18,988 nt of DNA, taken from assembly GCA_021163945.1 (NCBI GenBank), contig JAGGTC010000043.1, positions 1 to 18,988 on the forward strand, written 5' to 3'. The notes under the pieces were generated by a model. It saw nothing but the letters and a program-made list of their open reading frames with translations, was not told where the DNA came from and searched no databases. This DNA comes from Deltaproteobacteria bacterium (GTDB lineage: Bacteria; Desulfobacterota; Desulfofervidia; Desulfofervidales; DG-60). This document shows, piece by piece, positions 12,263 to 18,988 of this stretch. How positions within the stretch are numbered: position 1 is the stretch's first letter; every line of letters begins with the position of its first letter. The position numbers and the translations under genes were made by a program.

Positions 12263-14186
12263 TTGCTTTATCTCCTTTAGGAGTTGGTATTTTTGCCTCT
12301 TCTTTTAATAAGTCAATAAAGGCCTGCAGTGGCATAGTGCCCAGGTTTTTCCCACTCCGGGCCCTAGGGGTAACAGTCTTGCTTTCTATCTCCTTATCCC
12401 CAATCACCAACATAAATGGTATCTTTTTAAGCTGGGCCTCCCTAATTTTATACCCTAATTTTTGATTGCGAAAGTCTACCTCTACCCTAAAGCCCTCATC
12501 AAAAAGGCGTTCATATACAGATTTACCATAGGGGATCCCCCTATCAGTCACTGTAAGGACAGAGACCTGCACAGGCGCAAGCCAAGGGGGAAATGCCCCT
12601 GCATAGTGTTCTGTCAAGACCCCAATAAACCTCTCTAGCGTCCCCAATATTACCCTATGCAACATAGCAGGGCGATGCCTTTTACCATCACTGCCAATAT
12701 AGCCAAGGTCAAAGCGCTCCGGTAAGGCAAAGTCACATTGGATTGTAGCGCACTGCCATTTTCTCCCCAGTGCATCCTTAAGTTTTATATCAATCTTAGG
12801 GCCATAAAAGGCCCCTTCGCCCTTACATATATCATACCTAAGCCCCTTTTCCTTAAGTGCTGTGGTCAAGGCAGAGGTAGCATGTTCCCAAATATCGTCT
12901 GAACCAATAGACTTTTTTGGCCTTGTGCTAAGCTCAACCTCATATTCAAAGCCAAAAATGCCCATAACATCATCTACAAAATCAAGTACACCTTTTATCT
13001 CCGAAATGAGTTGGTCTGGGCGACAAAATATATGTGCATCGTCTTGGGTAAATTGACGCACCCTCAGCATCCCATGAAGTACACCTGATTTCTCATGGCG
13101 GTGCACGGTGCCTAGTTCAAAATACCTAATAGGTAAGTCACGGTAACTCCTTATCTTTGATTTATAAATCAATATATGGGCAAGACAATTCATGGGCTTT
13201 ATACCATAAGTCTCCCCTTCAATCTCTGTAAAGTACATATTTTCTTTATAATAGTCTAGGTGTCCTGATTTTTTCCAGAGGTCTATCTTTAAAAATTGAG
13301 GCCCCATGACCAATTGATAACCCCTTTTTAGGTGTTCCCTAACCTCAAACTCCTCTAGGATGTGACGTAGGACACCTCCCTTTGGTAAATAGACTATTAG
13401 GCCAGGCCCAATCTCCTCAAATTGGGTAAATAGCTCCAATTCCCTACCTAAACGTCTGTGGTCCCTCTTTTTTGCCTCCTCTAAAGAGGATAGATAAAGG
13501 GACAGATCAGCTTCATTAAAAAAGGCAGTCCCGTAAATCCTTTGGAGCATAGGATTTGTCTCAATGCCCCTCCAGTAGGCACCAGCTACAGAGGTCAGCT
13601 TGAATGCCTTTACCTTTCCTGTAGATTCCAAATGAGGGCCCCTACACAGGTCAATGAAGTCCCCTTGCTGATAGATAGAGACCTTCTCTTCAGGGATGTC
13701 CTCTAGGATTTCTAACTTATATGTTTCTCCCATCCCTCTAAACAATTCCTCTGCATCTTTCTTAGAGAGCTCCTTTCTTTGGAACGGGAGGTCCTGTAAG
13801 ATGATTTCTTTCATCTTTTTTTCTATTTTCTCCAGATCCTCCTGTTTGAATCCAGGGGGGTAATCAAAGTCATAATAAAAGCCATTTTCTATAGGTGGCC
13901 CAATAGCAACCTTTGCCTCAGGAAATAGGGATTTTACTGCCTGGGCCATAACGTGTGCAGTACTATGACGCAGTATCTCTAGACCCAAGGGAGAATCAGG
14001 AAAGATGGGCTCTATATCACAAGGGGAATTTAACCTAAAAGATAAATCCTTTGGTTCCCCATTTACCTTGGCCGCTACCCACTCTTTTGGGTTTTTTTTA
14101 AAATATTCTAAGGCCTCTTTTATAGAGATACCTGAGGGGATCAGCCTCTTTTCCTTATTATCTAACCTTACCTCTATCTTTTCCAT
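12258..14186 (-). CDS. thrS: Threonyl-tRNA synthetase
   Basis: The start is ATG at 14186 (MEKIEVRLDNKEK), giving 642 residues, normal length. Order: TGS domain (1-60), editing domain with HSTAHVMAQAV (from about 75), class II catalytic core with the zinc-site segment MNCLAHILIYKS, motif 2 in FELGTVHRHEKSGVLHGMLR, the QDDAHIFC segment, and motif 3 in PAMLHRVILGTLERF, then an anticodon-binding domain. It charges tRNA-Thr and hydrolyses mischarged Ser-tRNA. No ribosome binding site is seen: the ATG stands 9 bases after the CCA end of tRNA-Val, so 3' processing of the tRNA would leave thrS with an almost leaderless message. The 3' end carries the infC ribosome binding site. Confidence 0.97.
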   Translation of the reverse strand: MEKIEVRLDNKEKRLIPSGISIKEALEYFKKNPKEWVAAKVNGEPKDLSFRLNSPCDIEPIFPDSPLGLEILRHSTAHVMAQAVKSLFPEAKVAIGPPIENGFYYDFDYPPGFKQEDLEKIEKKMKEIILQDLPFQRKELSKKDAEELFRGMGETYKLEILEDIPEEKVSIYQQGDFIDLCRGPHLESTGKVKAFKLTSVAGAYWRGIETNPMLQRIYGTAFFNEADLSLYLSSLEEAKKRDHRRLGRELELFTQFEEIGPGLIVYLPKGGVLRHILEEFEVREHLKRGYQLVMGPQFLKIDLWKKSGHLDYYKENMYFTEIEGETYGIKPMNCLAHILIYKSKIRSYRDLPIRYFELGTVHRHEKSGVLHGMLRVRQFTQDDAHIFCRPDQLISEIKGVLDFVDDVMGIFGFEYEVELSTRPKKSIGSDDIWEHATSALTTALKEKGLRYDICKGEGAFYGPKIDIKLKDALGRKWQCATIQCDFALPERFDLGYIGSDGKRHRPAMLHRVILGTLERFIGVLTEHYAGAFPPWLAPVQVSVLTVTDRGIPYGKSVYERLFDEGFRVEVDFRNQKLGYKIREAQLKKIPFMLVIGDKEIESKTVTPRARSGKNLGTMPLQAFIDLLKEEAKIPTPKGDKAN

Positions 14187-14195
14187 ATACAAAAA

Positions 14196-14270
14196 TGGTA
14201 GGCACGGGCGGGATTGAACCGCCGACTTCTACCGCGTCAAGGTAGCGCTCTCCCACTGAGCTACGTGCCT
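14196..14270 (-). tRNA. tRNA-Val (GAC), CCA encoded
   Basis: All four arms fold: acceptor AGGCACG/CGTGCCT (7 bp, perfect), T8-A9, D-stem GCTC/GAGC, anticodon stem CTACC/GGTAG with loop TTGACGC (anticodon GAC, reads GUC), a 5-base variable loop AAGTC, and T-stem GGCGG/CCGCC with loop TTCAATC. The discriminator is A and CCA is encoded. Length is 75 bases. It heads the thrS operon. Confidence 0.96.
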
Positions 14271-14278
14271 ACTGTATT

Positions 14279-14307
14279 AAATTATCAATTATAGTAAGTC
14301 ATGTCAA
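14279..14307 (-). promoter_or_regulatory. Promoter for tRNA-Val and the thrS operon
   Basis: TTGACA (14307-14302) is a perfect -35 box on the minus strand. The -10 is either TAATTT (14284-14279, 17-base spacer) or GATAAT (14286-14281, 15-base spacer). The tRNA 5' end at 14270 lies about 8-10 bases further on, so transcription would start at or next to the mature tRNA end. Confidence 0.6.
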
Positions 14308-14337
14308 GAATGCAATAATTCAATTATTAAAAATTCC

Positions 14338-14365
14338 TTGCCATTTTTGATCAATTGTGTAAAAT
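14338..14365 (+). promoter_or_regulatory. Promoter for the ffh operon, placed against the start codon
   Basis: TTGCCA (14338-14343), a 16-base spacer and TAAAAT (14360-14365) form a good sigma-70-like promoter. The ffh ATG is at 14375, only 9 bases after the -10 box. Transcription would begin around 14372, leaving a leader of zero to a few bases. Confidence 0.55.
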
Positions 14366-14374
14366 ACTGGCAGG

Positions 14375-15715
14375 ATGTTTGAGAGTTTAAGTGAAAAGTT
14401 AAATAACATTTTTAGGAAGCTAAAAGGAAGAGGAAAATTAAATGAGGAGAATATCAAAGATGCATTGAAGGAGATCAAGTTTGCCCTCCTTGAGGCAGAT
14501 GTAAATTATAAGGTGGTAAAAGATTTTCTTGAATCAGTAAGAGAAAAGGCATTAGGGCAAGAGGTGATGCGGAGCCTAACGCCTGCACAGCAGGTAATAA
14601 AGATTGTCCATGAGGAGATGGTTGCCCTTATGGGGGGTAAATGTTCTGAGATAAACCTTAAGGGGCCAATCCCTGTACCTATTATGTTGGTAGGCCTTCA
14701 GGGCTCGGGTAAGACCACTACCTGTGCCAAGTTGGCTCGATTCTTGAAAAATAAAAAACACCGCAAGCCTTATCTGGTACCTGCAGACATCTACAGGCCA
14801 GCAGCCATTGATCAATTGAAAAAGCTAGGAGATCAGATTGGTGTGGATGTATACCTACCTACGCCCAATGAAGACCCTTTAGAGATTTGTGAAAATGCTA
14901 TGAAAAAGGCAAAAATGAATGGATACGATACCCTGGTTATTGATACAGCCGGCAGGTTGCATATAAATGAAAAGATGATGAATGAATTGGAAATTATAAA
15001 GCAGAGGGTACGGCCAAGGGAGATATTGCTAGTAGCCGATGCAATGACTGGTCAGGATGCTGTCAACATAGCAAAGACGTTTAATGAAAAGTTGGATATT
15101 GATGGTGTTATCTTGACAAAGACAGAGGGAGATGCCCGTGGTGGTGCAGCCCTCTCTATTAAGGCCGTTACAAAAAAACCTATTAAATTTATTGGGGTTG
15201 GAGAGAAAATAGATGCACTGGAGCTTTTTCACCCAGAGCGTATGGCCTCTCGCATCCTGGGCATGGGAGATATCCTTTCCTTTATTGAAAAGGCACAGGA
15301 GGCCATAGATAAAGAGAGGGCAAAGGAGCTAGAAAAGAAATTAAGGAGGAGTGAATTTACGCTAGAGGACTTTAGAGAACAATTGAGACAGATTAGGAAG
15401 ATGGGCCCCTTGGAGGAAATTTTGAGCATGATTCCTGGATTTGGGCAATTAAAGCAATTTAAACACTTGAAAATCGATGAAAAAGAATTAATAAGAATAG
15501 AGGCCGCTATTAACTCTATGACAAGGCAAGAGAGGCTTCACCCAGAGATCATTAATGGTAGCAGGAGAAAGAGGATTGCACGTGGTAGTGGGGTGAGTGT
15601 CCAAGAGATAAATAGGCTCCTGAAAAATTATGCACAGGCAAAAAAGATGATTAAAAGGCTGACAAAGGCAGGGAAGGCTGGTAGGCCCTTTAATATTGGT
15701 GGATTTTTTAGTTAA
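14375..15715 (+). CDS. ffh: Signal recognition particle protein Ffh (SRP54)
   Basis: A 446-residue GTPase. The N-domain starts MFESLSEKLNNIFRKLKGRG, the canonical Ffh start, and contains ALLEADVNYKVV. The G-domain has the P-loop GLQGSGKTTTCAKLA, the DTAGR motif, and TKTEGDARGG in the place of the usual TKxDGDARGG (Asp replaced by Glu). The M-domain (from about residue 300) has LSMIPGFGQLK and a basic RNA-binding end with GSRRKRIARGSGVS. Ffh binds 4.5S RNA and signal sequences and docks with FtsY for membrane targeting. No ribosome binding site with normal spacing is present and the promoter lies against the ATG. It leads an operon for ribosome biogenesis and is divergent from tRNA-Val-thrS. 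Confidence 0.97.
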   Translation: MFESLSEKLNNIFRKLKGRGKLNEENIKDALKEIKFALLEADVNYKVVKDFLESVREKALGQEVMRSLTPAQQVIKIVHEEMVALMGGKCSEINLKGPIPVPIMLVGLQGSGKTTTCAKLARFLKNKKHRKPYLVPADIYRPAAIDQLKKLGDQIGVDVYLPTPNEDPLEICENAMKKAKMNGYDTLVIDTAGRLHINEKMMNELEIIKQRVRPREILLVADAMTGQDAVNIAKTFNEKLDIDGVILTKTEGDARGGAALSIKAVTKKPIKFIGVGEKIDALELFHPERMASRILGMGDILSFIEKAQEAIDKERAKELEKKLRRSEFTLEDFREQLRQIRKMGPLEEILSMIPGFGQLKQFKHLKIDEKELIRIEAAINSMTRQERLHPEIINGSRRKRIARGSGVSVQEINRLLKNYAQAKKMIKRLTKAGKAGRPFNIGGFFS

Positions 15716-15734
15716 GGAGGTGATGTGAGGGCAA

Positions 15735-15962
15735 ATGCTTAAAATTAGGCTCTTGAGGATGGGTAAGAAGAAAAGGCCTTTTTATCGTGTGGTGGTAGCT
15801 GATGCGAGGTCGCCTAGGGATGGTAAATATTTGGATATAGTTGGTACTTATAATCCTCTAGTAGATCCTGCTGAGGTGAAGATTGATAAGGAAAAGTTAG
15901 ATAAATGGGTAAGTAAAGGGGCAAGGCCTACAAAGAGGGTAGAGGGATTATTAAGAATGTAG
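15735..15962 (+). CDS. rpsP: 30S ribosomal protein S16
   Basis: A 75-residue protein with the S16 sequence MLKIRLLRMGKKKRPFYRVV, then VADARSPRDGKYLDIVGTYNP and a C-terminal KWVSKGARPTKRV. It is a primary-to-secondary binder of 16S rRNA in small-subunit assembly. Two purine-rich sites precede the ATG: AAGGAGGTGAT (14 bases before, just after the ffh stop) and GAGGG (4 bases before). The order ffh-rpsP-khpA-rimM-trmD-rplS is a common bacterial arrangement. Confidence 0.97.
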   Translation: MLKIRLLRMGKKKRPFYRVVVADARSPRDGKYLDIVGTYNPLVDPAEVKIDKEKLDKWVSKGARPTKRVEGLLRM

Positions 15963-15990
15963 AAATTCTAAACTAAAGTGGAGGTTAGAT

Positions 15991-16224
15991 ATGTTAAGAG
16001 AACTAGTAGAATACATGGCAAAGTCTTTGGTAGATAATCCAAACGCAATTGAGGTCAAGGAGATTGAGGGAGAACAAACCTCAGTAATTGAGCTTAAGGT
16101 AGCCAAGGAAGACCTTGGAAAGGTAATTGGCAAGCAGGGGCGAACTGCACGCGCAATGCGTACCATTTTAAATGCGGCATCCACTAAGGTAAAAAAACGG
16201 GCCGTTTTGGAGATTATTGAATAA
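15991..16224 (+). CDS. khpA: KH-domain RNA-binding protein KhpA
   Basis: A 77-residue single type II KH domain. The RNA-gripping GxxG loop is in GKVIGKQGRTARAMRTIL, followed by a Lys-rich strand and VLEIIE at the end. KhpA proteins act as small RNA chaperones, often with KhpB/Jag, and their gene is typically between rpsP and rimM as here. GGAGG stands 7 bases before the ATG. Confidence 0.95.
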   Translation: MLRELVEYMAKSLVDNPNAIEVKEIEGEQTSVIELKVAKEDLGKVIGKQGRTARAMRTILNAASTKVKKRAVLEIIE

Positions 16225-16231
16225 TTAAATA

Positions 16232-16732
16232 ATGCAGGAGAATGCCCTTCTCCGCATTGGAAAGGTAATTAAACCCCATGGCCTTAAGGGAAAGTTAAAG
16301 GTTTTACTCTATACCTCAAATCCCTATAAAACCACCTGGGTTTATTTAAAACCTAAAGGTGGTTTTATGCGATTATACAAGGTAATTTCTATTAAACCCC
16401 TCAAAGGGCATTATATTATTGGACTAGAAGGCATTAAAGACCTTGAGCAGGCAAAGTCCTTTGTGGGGGCAAGTGTATACTGTAAGAAAGAGGATTTACC
16501 ACCACTAGGTGAAGGTGAATATTATTGGTATCAAGTCATTGGCCTTAAGGTCTATTTTGAAAGTGGGGAGTACTTAGGGAAGGTAACCCATGTATTCAAT
16601 GCAGGCAGCAGTGATATCTTTGTAGTTAGGAACAACAAAGAATATCTTATACCAGCCATCGTTGATGTGATAAAGGCATTTGATTGGGAAAAGGGGATTC
16701 TATGGATTACCAAGATGGAGGGCCTATTATAA
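16232..16732 (+). CDS. rimM: 16S rRNA processing / ribosome maturation factor RimM
   Basis: A 166-residue protein in two parts: an N-terminal RimM beta-barrel with LLRIGKVIKPHGLKGKLKV and a PRC-barrel from about residue 90, seen as GEYYWYQVIGLKVY and YLIPAIVDVIKAFDWEKGIL. RimM helps mature the 30S head and binds S19. The start at 16232 follows the khpA stop by 7 bases without a clear ribosome binding site, suggesting coupling. It ends 7 bases before the trmD ATG. Confidence 0.95.
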   Translation: MQENALLRIGKVIKPHGLKGKLKVLLYTSNPYKTTWVYLKPKGGFMRLYKVISIKPLKGHYIIGLEGIKDLEQAKSFVGASVYCKKEDLPPLGEGEYYWYQVIGLKVYFESGEYLGKVTHVFNAGSSDIFVVRNNKEYLIPAIVDVIKAFDWEKGILWITKMEGLL

Positions 16733-16739
16733 AAAGAAA

Positions 16740-17501
16740 ATGGTAAGGTTTAGTGTTCTTACCTTATTCCCTGAAATATTTGCCTCCCCCCTAAAGGTCA
16801 GCATCTTGGGTAGGGCCATTGAAGGGGGGAAGATATGTGTAGATATTATTAATTTGCGTGATTTTGCCAAAGGGCGGCATAGGGTAGTGGATGATAAGCC
16901 TTTTGGGGGCGGTAAGGGAATGCTTATAAAGCCAGAACCTGTTATTGATGCAATCAATTCTGTCAAGTCCACATCCCCAGGGGCCTGGGTTATTTTACTC
17001 TCACCTTATGGCCAAATATTTGATCAAGAGGTTGCCAAGTCTTTGAGTAAAAAAAATCACTTATTGCTTGTTTGTGGTCACTATGAAGGTATAGACGAAA
17101 GGGTGCGTCATTTTATAGATGAGGAGATCTCTTTAGGTGATTTTGTATTGACTGGAGGGGAGGTAGCGGCCTTGGCCATCATTGATGCCGTAAGTAGATT
17201 GGTACCAAATGTCCTAGGGAGCTATTCCTCCTTGGAGGAGGAATCATTTTCCAATGGAATCTTAGAGTATCCCCAATATACAAGGCCAAGGGAATACAAG
17301 GGCTATAAGGTGCCAGAGGTATTACTGTCTGGCCATCACAAAAGGATCAAGGAGTGGAGGAGGAGACAGGCACTACTTAGGACCTTGATCCTAAGGCCTG
17401 ACCTATTAGAAAGGGCAAGACTAGAGAAAGAGGATATTGACTTTCTGATAGAAACATGCAAGTTGCTAGAAAAAAGGCTGCATGAGGAAGAAAAAAAATG
17501 A
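16740..17501 (+). CDS. trmD: tRNA (guanine37-N1)-methyltransferase TrmD
   Basis: The frame is open from 16680, inside rimM, but TrmD proteins begin MVRFSVLTLFPEIF, so ATG 16740 is chosen; this gives 253 residues, the family size. It is a SPOUT methyltransferase that makes m1G37 in tRNAs with G36-G37 to prevent frameshifting. Visible motifs: DLR-like INLRDFAKGRHRVVDDKPFG, GGGKGM, LLVCGHYEGIDERV, the knot GDFVLTGGEVAALAIIDAV, and the C-terminal PRE-like YTRPREYKG with VPEVLLSGHH. It overlaps the next gene by ATGA. Confidence 0.96.
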   Translation: MVRFSVLTLFPEIFASPLKVSILGRAIEGGKICVDIINLRDFAKGRHRVVDDKPFGGGKGMLIKPEPVIDAINSVKSTSPGAWVILLSPYGQIFDQEVAKSLSKKNHLLLVCGHYEGIDERVRHFIDEEISLGDFVLTGGEVAALAIIDAVSRLVPNVLGSYSSLEEESFSNGILEYPQYTRPREYKGYKVPEVLLSGHHKRIKEWRRRQALLRTLILRPDLLERARLEKEDIDFLIETCKLLEKRLHEEEKK

Positions 17502-18106
17502 GTTATCCCCATGTCTATATTGGCCTAGTCCACTATCCAGTCTATAACAAGAGGAAAGAGATTATTATTGCGGCAGTGACCATGATGAATTTGCATGATT
17601 TGGCAAGACTTGCAAAGACATATGAATTGGGTGGCTTTTTTGTGATTAATCCATTAGAGGATCAACAGGAATTGGTTAGGAGATTTTTAGATCACTGGCT
17701 AAAGGGGTATGGGGGTATCTATAATCCTAGGAGGCAATTGCCCTTAAGGCTTGTCCATGTAGCCTCCTCGCTAGAAGAGGCCGTCAGTAATATTGGCTCT
17801 AAATGGGGGGAATACCCCAAACTTTTGGGCACTACCGCTAGGATGTATGAAAATACATTGGATTATAGAGAGGCATGTGCATTGATTTCTCAAAGAGAGA
17901 CACCTTTTTTTATCTTATTTGGGACGGCCTGGGGGCTTGCCGATGAGTTACTGAATAGGTTAGACTATATACTCAAGCCCATTATGGGGGTAGGTAGTTA
18001 TAACCACCTCTCTGTAAGGACAGCAGCAGCGATTGTCCTAGATCGTATTTTTGGGGGAGAAGATGGAACGCATTCAAATGATAGAAAAGGAGAAGATGAG
18101 GCTTGA
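17498..18106 (+). CDS. TrmD-linked SPOUT-like RNA methyltransferase family protein
   Basis: A 202-residue protein of the SAM-dependent RNA methyltransferase family found next to trmD in Thermotoga, Aquifex and many Desulfobacterota (Pfam Methyl_trans, PF09936, by recollection). It begins YIGLVHYPVYNKRKEIIIAA, has LARLAKTYELGGFFVINP and RMYENTLDYREA, and ends with FFILFGTAWGLADELLN and GVGSYNHLSVRTAAAIVLDR, which resembles the trefoil-knot SAM site of SPOUT enzymes. Its RNA target is unknown. It is coupled to trmD by ATGA at 17498. The last 15 codons (after VLDRIFG) overlap the rplS start by 44 bases and look like low-constraint tail. Confidence 0.85.
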   Translation: MSYPHVYIGLVHYPVYNKRKEIIIAAVTMMNLHDLARLAKTYELGGFFVINPLEDQQELVRRFLDHWLKGYGGIYNPRRQLPLRLVHVASSLEEAVSNIGSKWGEYPKLLGTTARMYENTLDYREACALISQRETPFFILFGTAWGLADELLNRLDYILKPIMGVGSYNHLSVRTAAAIVLDRIFGGEDGTHSNDRKGEDEA

Positions 18107-18407
18107 CCACCCAGATTTTGCTCCCGGTGACACAATAAAGGTGCACAGTCGCATCTTGGAGGAGGAGAGGGAGCGCATTCAGGTATTTCAAGGTGTGGTT
18201 ATCAGAAAGAGGGGTTCTGGTATGTCCTCCACATTCACTGTAAGGAGGATATCTTATGGTGTAGGGGTAGAGAGGACTTTCCACCTACACTCTCCTTTGA
18301 TTGAAAAGATAGAGGTAGTCTCTCATGGAAAGGTAAGGCGTGCCAGGCTCTATTATCTTCGTAAACTGAGGGGAAAGGCAGCGAGGATGAAGGAAAAGAG
18401 GCATTGA
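18063..18407 (+). CDS. rplS: 50S ribosomal protein L19
   Basis: The start is ATG at 18063 with GGGGGAG just upstream; an upstream in-frame TTG at 18051 is less likely. The 114-residue product shows FAPGDTIKVHSRI, ERIQVFQGVVIRKRGSGMSST, FTVRRISYGVGVERTFHLHSP and a basic tail with KVRRARLYYLRKLRGKAARM, diagnostic of L19 at the 30S-50S interface. Its first 44 bases lie inside the preceding methyltransferase gene, and its stop overlaps the rnhB start (TGATG). Confidence 0.96.
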   Translation: MERIQMIEKEKMRLDHPDFAPGDTIKVHSRILEEERERIQVFQGVVIRKRGSGMSSTFTVRRISYGVGVERTFHLHSPLIEKIEVVSHGKVRRARLYYLRKLRGKAARMKEKRH

Positions 18408-18988
18408 TGCTGCCTACAGCCCTTGAAAAAGGCCTTTGGGAGAGGGGTCTTTTAATAGCAGGTATTGATGAGGTAGGCCGTGGTTGCTTAGCAGGGCCTG
18501 TAGTAGCTGCTGCCGTAATACTTGTTCCTAATGCAACCTTGGATTTGGTAGATGACTCAAAAAGGCTTTCTCCAAAGCAGAGGGAGAGGTGTTTTACCCT
18601 CATCCAAAAAAAGGCAAAGGCAATAGGCATTGGACTTTCAAGTGCAGAGGAGATTGATGAGATGAATATACTTAAGGCCTCTCTCTTGGCAATGAAGAGG
18701 GCAGTTAAAGGGCTAAAGATAAGGCCAGATTATTTGCTTATTGATGGGCCTTATGGTATTGATATAGAAATCTCACAGATCCCAATAAAACACGGGGACA
18801 AAAAGGTTCTATCTATCGCAGCCGCCTCTGTTGTAGCAAAGGTAGTACGTGATCAATTGATGCATAGTTATAGCCTATTGTTTCCTAGTTATGGCTTTTC
18901 AAAAAATAAGGGATACCCTACACAGGGGCATAGAAAGGCCATATTGAGGTTTGGCCCCTGTTATCTTCACCGTTTAAGCTTCAAATTA
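18407..18988 (+). CDS. rnhB: Ribonuclease HII, partial at the 3' edge
   Basis: The ATG at 18407 overlaps the rplS stop (TGATG). The 194 visible codons run to the window end without a stop; RNase HII is usually about 190-220 residues, so only a short tail is missing. The active-site motif AGIDEVGRGCLAGPV gives Asp21 and Glu22; DDSKRLSPKQRE, YLLIDGP and HGDKKVLSIAAASVVAKVVRD supply the other two acidic residues and the conserved Lys/Ser region, and YGFSKNKGYPTQGH is the C-terminal signature. It removes ribonucleotides misincorporated in DNA. A rplS-rnhB pairing is common. Confidence 0.96.
   Translation, partial: MLPTALEKGLWERGLLIAGIDEVGRGCLAGPVVAAAVILVPNATLDLVDDSKRLSPKQRERCFTLIQKKAKAIGIGLSSAEEIDEMNILKASLLAMKRAVKGLKIRPDYLLIDGPYGIDIEISQIPIKHGDKKVLSIAAASVVAKVVRDQLMHSYSLLFPSYGFSKNKGYPTQGHRKAILRFGPCYLHRLSFKL

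Noticed and set aside
14375..15715. Ffh G4 motif TKTE instead of TKxD as a sign of lost GTP specificity
   Set aside because: Asp-to-Glu is conservative, the surrounding GDARGG and all other GTPase motifs are intact, and such variants seem to occur in related bacteria; not a basis for a functional claim.
1..18988. CRISPR arrays, insertion sequences, phage genes or replication origin
   Set aside because: No regularly spaced direct repeats, transposase motifs, integrase, structural phage genes or DnaA-box clusters were seen.

Overview
The window reads as chromosomal DNA of a low-to-moderate GC bacterium, most likely a sulfur-metabolising member of the Desulfobacterota. The grounds are a five-gene yedE-tusA-dsrE cluster of the kind reported as a marker of sulfur disproportionation (the 'YTD' cluster), two large multihaem cytochromes c, a YcaO-TPR protein, and signs of selenocysteine use. 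The taxonomic placement is inference from gene content; no 16S rRNA is present.

Layout. Positions 2-184 hold the 3' end of gatA, followed by a small GC hairpin and an unrecognised 165-residue gene on the minus strand (271-768). From 816 to 5005 two paralogous multihaem cytochromes run on the plus strand: a 12-site membrane-anchored one and a 10-site lipoprotein. A Phd/VapC-type toxin-antitoxin pair sits between them. On the minus strand, facing the cytochromes and overlapping the second one tail to tail by 14 bases, is the sulfur cluster read from 7354 down to 4992: yedE, tusA, dsrE-like, a 104-residue protein and a 57-residue protein. A sigma-70-like promoter lies upstream of yedE.

The main discovery is in yedE. 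What looks like two genes is one frame broken only by a TGA. That TGA replaces the first Cys of a duplicated GG-C motif, and it is followed 22 nt later by a perfect 5-bp hairpin with loop AGUU, which fits the bacterial SECIS rule. The product is best read as a 411-residue selenoprotein sulfur (or selenium) transporter. It would pass sulfur to TusA and the DsrE-like proteins, with the cytochromes as plausible periplasmic electron carriers.

From 14270 down to 7476 runs a translation operon: tRNA-Val(GAC), thrS, infC (AUU start), rpmI, rplT, pheS, then ycaO-TPR and a PflX-type radical SAM gene where pheT would be expected. Diverging from it at 14375 is ffh-rpsP-khpA-rimM-trmD-SPOUT methyltransferase-rplS-rnhB, with rnhB cut by the window edge. 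The ffh promoter sits so close to its ATG that the message is probably leaderless.
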